From the NCBI RefSeq assembly GCF_902459465.1, contig NW_022985702.1:279681-343680 (forward strand): a stretch of DNA of 64,000 bases, read 5' to 3'. Shown piece after piece: positions 36,151 to 46,093 of the stretch (positions within the stretch are counted from its first letter, which is position 1; each line of letters begins with the position of its first letter). A program made the position numbers and the translations under genes. The stretch is from Asterias rubens. Taxonomy: Eukaryota > Echinodermata > Asteroidea > Forcipulatida > Asteriidae. Below the pieces are notes generated by a model. The model had not been told where the DNA came from. It saw only the letters and a list, made by a program, of their open reading frames with translations, and did no database searches.

Positions 36151-36509
36151 TAGGCAGTGGACAATATTGGTAATTACTCAAAATAATTATTTGCCTAAAA
36201 CGCTACTTGGTTACGAGTAATGGGGAGCTGTTGATAGTACAAAACATTGTGAGAAACGGCTCCCTCTGAAGTGACGTAGTTTTCGAGAAAGAAGTAATTT
36301 TCCAGAACTTTGATTTTGAGACCTCACATTTAGAATTTGAGGTCTCAAAATCAAGCATCTGAAAGCACACAACTAAGTGTGACAAGAGTGTTTTTTCTTT
36401 CATTATTTTCTTGCAACTTCGATGACCGATTGATCTCAAGTTTTCACAGGTTTGTTATTTGATACATATGTTGAGATACACCAAGTATGACAATTACCAA
36501 TAGTGTCCA
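36151..36509. mobile_element. Palindromic MITE, ACTGGACACTATTGGTAATT family (reverse)
   Basis: Full copy in the opposite orientation to 19000 (starts AGGCAGTGGACAATATTGG, ends CCAATAGTGTCCA). Confidence 0.85.
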
Positions 36510-37030
36510 TTTTTTTTTTTAAACAGCTAATAAATAACAAAGCAATATCATCTCACTAATTTAATTTAAAAAGAAGTTAAACACAGATTCAAGTTTACTT
36601 CTCCTGAGGCCAACTAGCTGAGAAACTGAATGGAAGAGGTTTTAGACTATTGCAGTAAGGCACTTTCTCTAGGCAAGAAATGCTGTCTCTTTGAGCATTA
36701 AAAATATGCACTGCTTAGCTAAAAATGTCAATGAGAAACATCTTTTCATTTCTTTTTTACACGTTTTCATTGAACATTTTCCATGGCTACAAATTTGTTT
36801 CACTGAAAATAATTCTATACAGGGGACCAAAAGTTCTGTCCTCCGGTGATTGTCCACAAATTAATGGTTTTCATTTAGACAGCTCTTCACAGAATGGCTG
36901 TTACAGTACACCCACATAAATTATGTGAATACTAAATAAAAAACAGCATGAATATCAGTCCAATTTGTGTATCAAATCCATTCAATTACTGTCACAAAAT
37001 TTTTTAGGTAAATCAGGAGCTAATTTATAA

Positions 37031-37161
37031 GGGAATAAAGGGGTAGTGAAGAGTTTTTCAATGTACGTTTAAAGCCGGCAGGGTCGGCTGCCTTTATCGC
37101 ACGGCAAAGACCCTGCAAGGTTTTAAACGGACATTTAAGAACGAGTCACTCCTTTATTCCC
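37031..37161. mobile_element. Palindromic MITE (GGGAATAAAGGGG)
   Basis: GGGAATAAAGGGGTAGTGAA... and ...GAGTCACTCCTTTATTCCC pair; the centre has CCGGCAGGGTC/GACCCTGCAAGG. A related half copy lies at 27143-27220. Confidence 0.75.
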
Positions 37162-37325
37162 ATTCAAGGCTTTAGAATGTAAACAATATGACCAGGGCGA
37201 AGTTTTAACATTAACAAACATTAAAAAATACAGTTATAGACACTTTAACAATTGAAAATTCAAGGTTTTAAATAGCTTGTTATAAACAGAGGTCCAGTGG
37301 GCATTAACAAAAGGTATTTATGAAT

Positions 37326-37489
37326 GGGAATCAATGTGTGTTGAATCGGTTTTCAACTAGTGGTTTAAACCCGTCGAGGCCTGGTTCTCGATAATTTACC
37401 TCGACTTTGTCTCGGTAAAATTATCAAGAACCAGGCCTCTCTGGGTTTAAACCACTAGTTGAAAACCTCTTCACCACACATTGATTCCC
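37326..37489. mobile_element. Near-perfect hairpin MITE (GGGAATCAATGTGTG)
   Basis: Arms of about 80 bp: GGGAATCAATGTGTG...GGTTTTCAACTAGTGG...GAGGCCTGGTTCTCGATAAT and the reverse complement with few mismatches; loop about 15 bp. Confidence 0.85.
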
Positions 37490-37519
37490 TTATTTAACGT
37501 ACTTTAAATAATGTGGAAT

Positions 37520-37898
37520 TTAAAGGAACACGTTGCCTTGGGTCGGACGAGTTTGTCTTTAAAAAGCGTTTGTAACCGTTTTTTTTTTAAATGCATATGG
37601 TTGGAAAGTAGAATACAATAATCCATACAAACTTCCCTCGAAATTGCATGGTTTTCCTTTTACTGTGCGAACTAACACGGTCGGCCTTTTATGGGGGTCA
37701 AAAATTTGACTCCCATAAATGGCTCATCGTGTTTGTCGACGAGGTAAAAGGAAAACCGTGCAATTTCGAGGCATGTTTGTGTGGATCATTGTATTCTACT
37801 TTTACAACATCTTTCTACCCATATGCACTTTATAACAAACGGTTACAAACGCTTTTGAAAGACAAACACGACCGATTCAAGGCAACATGTTCCTTTAA
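37520..37898. mobile_element. Palindromic MITE (TTAAAGGAACACGTTGCCTTG)
   Basis: Ends TTAAAGGAACACGTTGCCTTG / CAAGGCAACATGTTCCTTTAA with pairing along about 170 bp. A second copy is at 10060-10406. Confidence 0.85.
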
Positions 37899-38062
37899 GC
37901 AAACTGTATGATCCTTACCTACATTATACAATTGTTACACGTCGTGACAGGGTCCATGGCATTTTGTATACCCGAGGGGGAAAATGGCACCCGAGGCAAA
38001 GATTGGTTAGTTCTCGACACAACAGTTTGTTACCAAGGAAAAGGTATAACAAGCAGGTCTAC

Positions 38063-38214
38063 CTTTGCCATTGCCAGGATGTGGCGCTGACGTTCAACAA
38101 CTGCGTCTCCATCAGTGTTTATGTCACTCATTGGTTCTGTGGAGAATGTGGTCACATTTGGTATTCTGATTCTACTTCCACTGTCTAAAATACTTTGAAG
38201 TTGACCCTCATTAT
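38063..38214 (-). CDS. Internal exon of an unrecognised gene
   Basis: A 152-bp exon with good borders (acceptor TTTTCCCCAG, donor AAAG|GTAGAC), entering in phase 1 and leaving in phase 0. It encodes about 51 residues: DNEGQLQSILDSGSRIRIP, then VTTFSTEPMSD and VVERQRHILAMAK. The composition looks like real protein and is free of repeats. I do not recognise the family and found no partner exon. It lies about 1.3 kb from, and in the opposite direction to, the start of the SHOC2-like gene, so the two may share a promoter region. Confidence 0.45.
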
Positions 38215-39200
38215 CTGGGGAAAAAAACAAAACAAAAAAGCCTAATAAATGTTAGGCCTATAACTATTAGATTTTTATAAAATTACACGTAGGCCTAGGT
38301 ATTTATTTTTTATATGTTGACCCTTCACTGAGGGCTTGTTGAAACTACCTCTGACATGTCCGTGGGCTTGAACATGTTGAAAGCACCACTTACTCGAGTA
38401 CCAATACCATGCATGCTCGCGAGCTCCGACTCTGTGCTTATCACAGTCATGACAGTCAGTGATACAATTTTCACAATCAAAATTTAAAATAACAAATAGG
38501 TAGGCTAATCACAAATACAATTTTCACAATCAAAAACTAAACGATTTTTTTTTTTAAATCATCTATCCAACGACACTTTTACACTTAATCGTGTGTTGAA
38601 ATCTTTTTTTTTTAAATTCCTGCTGCAAGAGATAGGGGCCTAATCCATTATTTACAGTTCCAATGCATGGCTAAGCATGCTAAGCGCTTTTTTAATTAGT
38701 AGTAGGCTAGCTTGTTATGTTAGCATTTTTAGAGCAGGAGCACAGGCCGCCGAGGGGGGTCAGCCTAGCTGAAAAGTTAACAAATTTTCATGTAGAGGGG
38801 GGGGGGGGGGCTATCCTCTACTATATAAGTTAACTATAGCAATTATGGTCCATGGACCCATGTACATGCCCATGGACCATGTAAGTTAGGAAATGGACGT
38901 CTGCCTTTTTTTTTAGTTAATCATGTTTGTTAGTCCATGGAGGTAGAATTCTACCTCCATGGTTAGTCTGATCAGCTGATAGGCCTATAGCATGTATAGT
39001 GATACTGATAGTTATTATGTTTAGTTAGGTTATAATATTGAAGAACAAATTAAGGGCGGTTACAGGACTGGTAAGAAAAAATATCCTTTAAGATCACAGA
39101 TTTATATAAAACTTACACGGTTTAATGATGATGATAGTAGAAAACATCCCTTGAAATATTTCTGTCTGAAATGCCATATTTGATGAGAAATAAATAAAAC
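38215..39200. other. Spacer with G-run and palindromes
   Basis: Contains G homopolymers near 38806, a GGTCCATGG...CCATGGACC inverted repeat near 38846-38878, and a fragment (39060-39200) resembling the 47875-48275 MITE. No exon recognised. Confidence 0.4.
38935..38962. repeat. 28-bp perfect palindrome (CATGGAGGTAG copy 3)
   Basis: CCATGGAGGTAGAA followed by its exact reverse complement TTCTACCTCCATGG with no loop. It contains the stem found at 5757-5784. Confidence 0.8.
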
Positions 39201-39219
39201 AAATTTCCGATTGGAGTTT

Positions 39220-39520
39220 ATCGCTCAGTGAGCGTTTTATTCATTTTTTGAATGAATTTCGTAGATACTGCCCTCACACGACCAATAATAGTTATTTTGT
39301 TTTCTCAATTCGGCACGCGTAAATAATTCGCGAACGGTCGGTTACTGGTTCGCAGCAAACGTCGTTCTCAAGGATGATCGATCTCGCCGCGCAAAGCGCA
39401 CCAAATTAACCCTCCGTGGAGATGAGCCGAGCATACGAGGTTGTAGTGTTATTCACGTCGATGAGTTGGCCACGTTGCTGCTAGTGCTAGACGCACGAAC
39501 ACACACACGTAAGCTAAGTC
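39220..39520 (+). promoter_or_regulatory. CpG-rich promoter and 5' UTR of the SHOC2-like gene
   Basis: A local rise in CpG (CGGCACGCG, CGCGAACGGTCGG, CTCGCCGCGCAAAGCG) ends at the ATG at 39521. This is typical of an animal promoter and first exon. No TATA box was identified. Confidence 0.5.
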
Positions 39521-41552
39521 ATGCCTGAGACCAGCACTATGGCCAGTTCAAGCCCAATGAAGTGAGTATTTTGTTTAATTTAGAATCCAACAAACTTGTC
39601 ATATCATCATCTGATCATCCACATCATATCCTCATTTATTTTATTTTATTTCATTTTTTTTTTTCAATAAGAAAATCTTCACCGTCAAATCGGAAAATCT
39701 TCGTGTGGCATTCCAACGATACCACAATAGTATCGTTGGTCACAGTTTAGCTACGTCAAAAGTAGTTGCGATAATCGTAACCCTCCATCCTCCCGACGGT
39801 CGGAGACCGGAGGGTTACGACACAAGACTGATATTATCGGTGTAACTAGCAGTTTTGACCAGTTTTTGCCAGACTCGTGATCAGATTCGTCCTTTTTTTC
39901 CACTTTCCAAAATCATGACAGACATTCTAAACACATGGAGTTGATCTTTATTGTATGACAACGTCATCTGGAACCCTTAAAACAACATCATGAAAATATT
40001 TGGCAGAAAAAACGACAAAAACTTACCAAAAGACTGACCGAATATATCCATAATCCATAGCGGGACCAACTAGTGATTTTGAACGTCGCACTTGCTTGGC
40101 AACAACCAATCAGCGTGACCCAACCATCGATGTCGTATGCGTATCGGCCATTCCAGCTTGCAAACTCACCGCCTGTGTGTGTAAGCACTGATCCCCCGCA
40201 CCGAGTGCGCAGCATGCAGGCATGTACATGTACATGTACATGTACTGTGTGAACATCGTGCGTGCACAAACTATACAGCTCGTAAGTAAGTACCGTGTGC
40301 TGCTCCATACCCCCACATGGCCAAACACACCCCGACGTTGTGTGTGTGTGTGCAAGTGTACACAATACATGTACATGTACATGCCTGCATGCTGCGCACT
40401 CGGTGCGGGGGATCGGTGCTTACACACACAGTGCGGTGAGTTTGCAAGCTGGAATGGCCGATACGCATACGACATCGATGGTTGGGTCACGCTGATTGGT
40501 TGTTGCCAAGCAAGTGCGACATCAAAATCACTAGTTGGTCCCGCTATGGATTATGGATATATTCGGTCAGTCTTTTGGTAAGTTTTTGTCGTTTTTTCTG
40601 CCAAATATTTTCATGATGTAGTTTTAAGGGTTCCAGATGACGTTGTCATACAATAAAGATCAACTCCATGTGTTTAGAATGTCTGTCATGATTTTGGAAA
40701 GTGGAAAAAAAGGACGAATCTGATCACGAGTCTGGCAAAAACTGGTCAAAACTGCTAGTTACACCGATAATATCAGTCTTGTGTCGTAACCCTCCGGTCT
40801 CCGACCGTCGGGAGGATGGAGGGTTACGATTATCGCAACTACGTCAAAAGCACTCTGAAATCTCTGTGAACTCATGATTTTGACAGTTTTACAAAATTAT
40901 TTCTCTTTCACCTTGTTAAAATTTTAGGGCCTTGAAAAAAAAGCCAGACAAAAACTGAGACTGGCCTCTGTCTCTGTGAATTTGTTCAGTCAGTCACTGA
41001 AAATAAGCTATTTTTTTATTCCTACATTTTAGTCCTAGTGGTGGCAGTGCATCTAGATAGGCCTACTCTACCATGCTGTTTCAACACCTGTGGATAAGGA
41101 GTTCCATGAACAACAAACCCTTCCCTCTGTTTTAATTAAAATGTAAGTTATCAAATTTGTGTTAGACTTTCCAAGATAAGTAATGTTTGTATCAAAAAAA
41201 CAAGTTGTGATAAACATTTTCTCTATCAAATGGATGAAACCAGGAATGTTTTTTAATTGGTTATCGAGGGTGGTTCATCAAACACAAGTCAAACTCAAAG
41301 GTGTTGATTTATTTTAAAAGGTTATGTGATGGTTGAGGTGAAAGCTCAATCACAAAAGGAAAACAAAAGATAGTTATGTGGCAGAGTAAATGCAGTTTAT
41401 TTGCAAGGCATCTAACATGACAAGACGAGACTATAAAAAGTTTTTTTTAAAGAAATTTATTGGTGTGGCTTTCTCTTTTTCAGCAACCCTGTGGGAACTA
41501 CCAACAGTAAAGATGAATTCTTTGAAGACAGTGACTCGATTTCCTCTGGACT
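39521..41552 (+). CDS. SHOC2: SHOC2-like gene, first two coding exons (plus-strand copy)
   Basis: Exon 1 is 39521-39561 (MPETSTMASSSPM, donor AA|GTGAGT) and exon 2 is 41484-41552 (acceptor TTTTTCAG; NNPVGTTNSKDEFFEDSDS, donor CT|GTAAGT). Phases match (two bases carried). Exon 2 leaves two bases that fit exon 3 at 50110-50074 exactly, but that exon and all later ones are on the minus strand beyond the gap. The identity with SHOC2 comes from those later exons; these two alone are low-complexity N-terminus. The intron between them holds the 1.08-kb fold-back element. An identical exon 2 is present in reverse at 51476-51408. Confidence 0.65.
39712..39738. repeat. CCAACGATAC hairpin
   Basis: A 10-bp perfect stem (CCAACGATAC / GTATCGTTGG) with a 7-nt loop, 25 bp upstream of the fold-back element. 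Confidence 0.65.
39763..40841. mobile_element. 1,079-bp fold-back element with about 460-bp inverted repeats and a 9-bp target duplication
   Basis: Starts TAGTTGCGATAATCGTAACC and ends with the reverse complement. The arms (about 39763-40245 and 40368-40841) are nearly identical when inverted, with a loop of about 120 bp. The 9-mer CGTCAAAAG flanks both sides (39754-39762 and 40842-40850). Each arm carries an outer sub-palindrome (CGTAACCCTCC...GGAGGGTTACG), an AATAAA-type motif (CAATAAAGATC), a GATTGGTTGTTGCCAAGC block, and ACATGT repeats by the loop. No transposase. Nine-bp target duplications with very long inverted repeats fit Mutator-like non-autonomous elements. It lies in intron 1 of the SHOC2-like gene. 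Confidence 0.85.
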
Positions 41553-41754
41553 GTAAGTTCAGTATGCTTCTCTGTTTTTGCATTGCAAAAATAATAAAAT
41601 TGACTAATAAATTAATCTTTGCAATTTTTAAAATAGTTTTATTTCTTCCTAAAGTGGCCACTTTGTACCTAAAAATAAAAAATGGCTGACATTTTTCAGT
41701 TGAAATTAATCTTGACCTTTTTATAACAGCCATCCTGCTAGTGCTAGAGTACGT

Positions 41755-41947
41755 TAAGCCCGGTTCATACTTCCTACGAATGCGAAAGCGAAGCGACTAT
41801 GGCGTGAATTTGACGTCACAACTCCGTTTTCGCTGCGAATATTTGCAAGAGTCGAGCACAGGCCAACTTCCGCGAATATTTGTTGCGAATTTGTGACGTC
41901 AACATTCGCTTCGCATTCGCATTTGCAGGAAGTATGAACCGGGCTTT
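41755..41947. mobile_element. Palindromic MITE (TAAGCCCGGTTCATACTTCCT)
   Basis: Ends TAAGCCCGGTTCATACTTCC / GGAAGTATGAACCGGGCTTTA with inner CGAATGCGAA and GACGTCA blocks in inverted order. The reverse copy at 51010-51206 is part of the inverted duplication. Confidence 0.85.
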
Positions 41948-42289
41948 ACAATACTTTAGGTAGAACATTGTTTGTGCACTTTAAACAATTTATGCATGTT
42001 GAAAGTAGCTTTTTTAGGTGAAAACAAATAAATAAAAAAGAAAACATACATGTAACTGATTTTTGTTTTGTTTTGCCGCAGTCTTATGATGAAAGACGTC
42101 ACTACTTTAAGCCTTTTTAGTCAGAGTTTGTTTCAGTAATTCACCTCGAGGTACTCCAATCTGATTAAGCCTTCTTTGTTTTCTTTTTTATTGAAATTGA
42201 TGTGTAAAAATGCAAGTAAATTTCAGCGTTCAGTTTTATCAGATCAGACAGTAGTTTACTTAGATTTTATGAAATTTTTGGCTCGTTAT

Positions 42290-42559
42290 CTGGGCCCAAT
42301 TTCATGGCTCTGCTGACCGTAACGTAAGCAAAGAATCAGCGCTTACTTAAGCAGGGAATTCTGCGCGTATGTCAAGCGTATTTAACAAGTTAACAGTGAA
42401 TTTTTGCATGTGCACGCGTGTACGCGACGTTACTAAAATACTAGTCATTATTCGCTTACACCGCTAGCGCAAAAATTCTGCGCTTGCACAGTAAGCGAAG
42501 TAATGGTGATCGCAAGCACAAAATACTGCGGTAAGCAGAGCCATGAAATTAGGCCCTGG
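42290..42559. mobile_element. Palindromic MITE (GGGCC.AATTTCATGGCTCTGC)
   Basis: Ends CTGGGCCCAATTTCATGGCT / GCCATGAAATTAGGCCCTGG, with an inner TAAGCG-rich palindrome. The duplicate is at 50400-50669. Confidence 0.85.
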
Positions 42560-42606
42560 TCATGCTTATTTTGTATTGTAAATTTGTTTGAAGAAAATTG
42601 AATCAT

Positions 42607-43106
42607 NNNNNNNNNNNNNNNNNNNNNNNNNNNNNNNNNNNNNNNNNNNNNNNNNNNNNNNNNNNNNNNNNNNNNNNNNNNNNNNNNNNNNNNNNNNNNN
42701 NNNNNNNNNNNNNNNNNNNNNNNNNNNNNNNNNNNNNNNNNNNNNNNNNNNNNNNNNNNNNNNNNNNNNNNNNNNNNNNNNNNNNNNNNNNNNNNNNNNN
42801 NNNNNNNNNNNNNNNNNNNNNNNNNNNNNNNNNNNNNNNNNNNNNNNNNNNNNNNNNNNNNNNNNNNNNNNNNNNNNNNNNNNNNNNNNNNNNNNNNNNN
42901 NNNNNNNNNNNNNNNNNNNNNNNNNNNNNNNNNNNNNNNNNNNNNNNNNNNNNNNNNNNNNNNNNNNNNNNNNNNNNNNNNNNNNNNNNNNNNNNNNNNN
43001 NNNNNNNNNNNNNNNNNNNNNNNNNNNNNNNNNNNNNNNNNNNNNNNNNNNNNNNNNNNNNNNNNNNNNNNNNNNNNNNNNNNNNNNNNNNNNNNNNNNN
43101 NNNNNN
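42607..43106. other. Assembly gap, exactly 500 N
   Basis: Placeholder gap. It removes the reverse-transcriptase half of the adjoining LINE and separates the left inverted-duplication arm from the contig that holds the later SHOC2 exons. Confidence 1.
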
Positions 43107-44590
43107 CCCATTAACAATTTTAAACACAGTCTTTGTATCAGAAGCAGATTGCAGCTTTTCCGAAATATGCTGCTTTTTAGCTTCCTCTATCCTGCAATTG
43201 ACTGTTCTGTTTTGTTCAATATAAAGCTGGTGATGAACTTCTAGACGAGTCTTGCGCCACTTCTTTTCACACTTTCGTCGAATTCTGCGAGCTTCGTGTA
43301 TGTTTGAGTTATACCAGGGTTGTCTAATTCTTGTTTTACGAGTTTTCATAGAGACAGGGGCAAAATGGTCCAAGGAATTGATTGTGCACTCTTCAAATGC
43401 CTCCGTCAGACAATCGATATAATCAACTCCAGCTATAATGTTGTTAAACTTCAATTTCAACTCTTTCTGAAAGTTGGCTGTATCAATTGTGCGAAAGTTC
43501 CGATTAGTAGTAACTTGTTTTGGGTTTTCTGCTTTGTCCAGCATGAGCTGAAAATCAACAACATGGTGATCTGAAAGCCTAACACCAACTGTACAGTCCA
43601 TGATGAGATTGTCTTCAGGTCGAGACATGACCAAGTCCAGTGTATGGCCACATATATGGGTTGCCCCATGAACAAATTGTTGAAAACCAGCACTCTCAGC
43701 AGTTTCCAGAAAACGGGTGACGTCTGTTTTCTCCGGGCAATCGACATGAATATTGAAGTCTCCCAACAGGACGACTTTGCCGGCTAGCGAGTTCACGCAT
43801 ATTAGAAAGTTCGCAAAGTCATCAAGAAACTGTGAAGTCTTCAAACCATTATTTCTGGATGGGGGGGGGGGGGTCTGTAGATCAGGATATAGTAGATCTT
43901 GCGTCGTGTGTTTGAAATGATTGTGTACTCAAAAGTAGCAGATTTGAAATTGAATGGTATAATCTGAAACTTCAGGGGGCATCTGTACAAGACACCAATT
44001 CCACCATAGTTATCGGAATCTCTCGGAACATTGATGAACATATAGCCTGGAGGGCAGAGTTCCCCAATAATAACATTATCAGAGTCATTCAGCCAGGTCT
44101 CTGTTAGAAATAATGCGTCAATCCCCTTGTCTAGCACATACTCAGAACAGCTGATTGTCTTATTTCTTACTGAATGCGCATTCCACAAACTAAATTTAAG
44201 GAAATGTGAAATGTCAACAGATCTATTACGATGCTTACGGATCCCTGCACGCACTCCTCTATGAGTTGAAGGTTTGGATTGTATTCCGAGAGACGTTATG
44301 TTCAACCATGTACTTAAGGGCACAGTCAATGTTCCAGTGTTCATATTCATCAGTTGAGTCCTGCTGTATACAATTTTTTGATGAGAGGATATAGGATTGC
44401 GATTATGATTGTCATTGGTATCATGATCAGGTCCCGGATTAGGATTAACGTCACCAGCAACTAATAATTGAAGTTGGAACGAGGCGGAGGAGTTAGGATA
44501 GTATACTATACGAGTGCTAAGATACTTCTGATGCACAAGCCTGCCGTTGCTAGGGAAAACTTCAATACTATACTTGAATTGGTGAACCAC
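43107..44590 (-). mobile_element. CR1/L2-like LINE: 2A-like peptide plus AP endonuclease, reverse transcriptase lost in gap
   Basis: The first frame (44590-43841) has LLVAGDVNPNPGP at residues 42-54, a 2A-like motif, then the endonuclease start (SLWNAHSVRNK, ALFLTETWL, GGIGVLYR, YRPPPPH). A G-run of about 14 at 43859-43872 shifts the frame; the second (43844 leftwards) continues with LLGDFNIHVD, TLDLVMSR, RLSDHHVVDF and a basic linker (RIRQPWYNSNIHEARRIRR) up to the gap. The catalytic SDH of the endonuclease is intact. In related LINEs the endonuclease nicks the target and the reverse transcriptase copies in. The poly-G frameshift could be a real mutation or a homopolymer error. Confidence 0.85.
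44429..44472 (-). other. 2A-like ribosome-skipping motif GDVNPNPGP
   Basis: At the N-terminus of the LINE protein: hydrophobic LQLLVA followed by GDVNPNPGP. The active consensus is D(V/I)ExNPGP; here the E position is N. 2A motifs at LINE N-termini are known in sea urchins and other invertebrates. Confidence 0.6.
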
Positions 44591-44789
44591 TCCATGGTCG
44601 CATGCAGTAGTACATAGCCCAAGACAGACCCAAGCAAGTAGGGTGTAGTACTTCCCTGATCCTATTGTTCATCTATTGTCCTTTCAATTGTTGTATAGGT
44701 TGGACGGTCTATTGATCACACTGTGTCCATGGGTGAGTAAAATGCCCATTGACATGTACATCGTGTAGTTTGCTATATGTTACTCACAG

Positions 44790-45036
44790 GTTGAATGTCA
44801 AAAAACCAAAGATCCATCCAATATTCCATCAGCCAGGACAGCAGAAATCAAAGAGTCTTACAGATATTGTCACTGATGTAAAAGCATTATGTTTTACACA
44901 GTTTGAAGTGCAAAATCCACCAAGAAAAGGTAGAAAAGATTACTTCAACAGGAGCAATGCTATTGCCGTGGCAGCCTGTGTGGCGCACCTCATAAAAAAA
45001 CGGCTAGGGATTCGAACCTGTGGTGAATTCCTTTAA
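44790..45036 (+). CDS. Possible 3' terminal exon of an unrecognised gene
   Basis: After a fair acceptor (GTTACTCACAG) an 81-codon frame reads LNVKKPKIHPIFHQPGQQ ... FEVQNPPRKGRKDYFNRS ... AVAACVAHLIKKRLG and ends in TAA at 45034, with AATAAATAAA immediately after as a poly(A) signal. The acceptor implies two carried bases; no upstream exon was found on this strand. It lies 200 bp from the LINE start and may be transposon-derived. Function unknown. Confidence 0.35.
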
Positions 45037-45284
45037 GAATAAATAAAGCTTTCTTTGTGCACAAAAGACGCACGCTTTTGTTCCCTTCTTCTTTTGAAAA
45101 CTGCTGAGGTGTAACGACAACGAGGGGCGCATAGCAAATGCTCGTCCACTTCATCGTCAGTTCTGGTCAGAGAAGGTTCTCGATTATTAAGGCAGTTTTC
45201 TTTGCTACTATTTTCCTTAGCCAATGTAGCAGGTTTGGACTTGGCTTGGTGGTGTTTGCCCCTCACAGGGAAGAACCTGCTCAT
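45033..45284 (-). CDS. Possible small hypothetical protein or first exon
   Basis: An 83-codon frame starting MSRFFPVRGKHHQAKS, basic and serine-rich, with TRTDDEVDEHLL in the middle and KRRREQKR near the end. It overlaps the tail of the plus-strand exon by a few bases. No domain recognised; it could be chance. Confidence 0.2.
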   Translation of the reverse strand: MSRFFPVRGKHHQAKSKPATLAKENSSKENCLNNREPSLTRTDDEVDEHLLCAPRCRYTSAVFKRRREQKRASFVHKESFIYS

Positions 45285-45494
45285 TGGTTAAAGTTGTAAG
45301 TAATAAATATTAATTATTGTTAATTAGTAATTACCCCGCCTAGGCAGTTGCAGGCATTTTCCCATAATTTAAGGCCTCGGCAGTTGCAGGCCAATCTAAT
45401 TTGCATTGTTGGTAAAGTTATAGAATTACTGGACTCTTACCACAAAAAACCCACACTCTGCTGATCAGAAACACCAGAGTTTGAATCCAGTGCT

Positions 45495-45838
45495 TTAAAG
45501 GCAGTGGACACTATTGGTAATTACTCAAAATAATTGGTTGATGGTATAAAACATTGTAAGAAACGGCTCCCTCTGAAGTGCCATAGTTTTCGAGAAAGAA
45601 GTAATTTTCCACGAATTTGATTTCGAGAAATCAGATTTTAAACTTGAGGTCTCGAAATCAACCACTAAACGCACACAATTTCGTGTGACATGGGTGTTTT
45701 TTTCTTTCATTATTACATGTATCTCGCAAGTTCGATGACCGATTGAGCTCAAATTTTCACAGGTTTGTTATTTTATGCATACATGTATGTTGAGATACAC
45801 CAACTGTGAAGGCTAGTCTTTGACAATTACCAATAGCG
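45495..45838. mobile_element. Palindromic MITE, ACTGGACACTATTGGTAATT family (reverse)
   Basis: Starts TTTAAAGGCAGTGGACACTATTGG; the inner TCAGATTTTAAACTTGAGG palindrome is diverged; ends GACAATTACCAATAG. Confidence 0.85.
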
Positions 45839-45899
45839 AACTTGTGGAACTTCCAAACATGATGAGGGATAAACACCTCTGGCGTGACCTTGTGAATGG

Positions 45900-46040
45900 A
45901 ATCTCGGGTGCGACCGCTAAATGATGATTAGGACTCGTCGTAGAAGATAGCAAAAACGTATAGCTAGTCCTTATTTAGGACTAGTAACTCTTCCGAACGT
46001 GAGATAAGACTAGTCTTAACTCTTTATGAAAAATCGACCC
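45900..46040. mobile_element. Diverged MITE (CCTAACTC/GAAATCGACC family)
   Basis: GACTAGTCC/GGACTAGT blocks in inverted order with AACTCTTTATGAAAAATCGACC at the right end; the left end is weak. Confidence 0.4.
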
Positions 46041-46093
46041 GCTGTGTCACAATGATAAAACAAAGCATGGCAGTGTTTCAGAAATGTTCTTAC

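Larger units (their letters stand above)
41029..42606 (+). repeat. SHOC2: Left arm of a 1.58-kb inverted duplication (pairs with 50352-51932)
   Basis: This whole stretch, including exon 2 of the SHOC2-like gene and two MITEs, reappears in reverse at 50352-51932 with very few differences (for example GACGTC/GACATC near 42096 and one CTTGTTAA/CCTGTTAA-type change). It ends at the N gap. Confidence 0.9.

Noticed and set aside
40222-40490. Frames rich in Met-Tyr or His-Thr on both strands
   Set aside because: They come from ACATGT and TGTG repeats and from the inverted arms of the fold-back element, and the same peptides appear on both strands.
41390-41733. Frames of about 100 codons present identically at 51227-51570
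   Set aside because: Their identity reflects the inverted duplication rather than a gene family; they run through intron DNA around SHOC2 exon 2.
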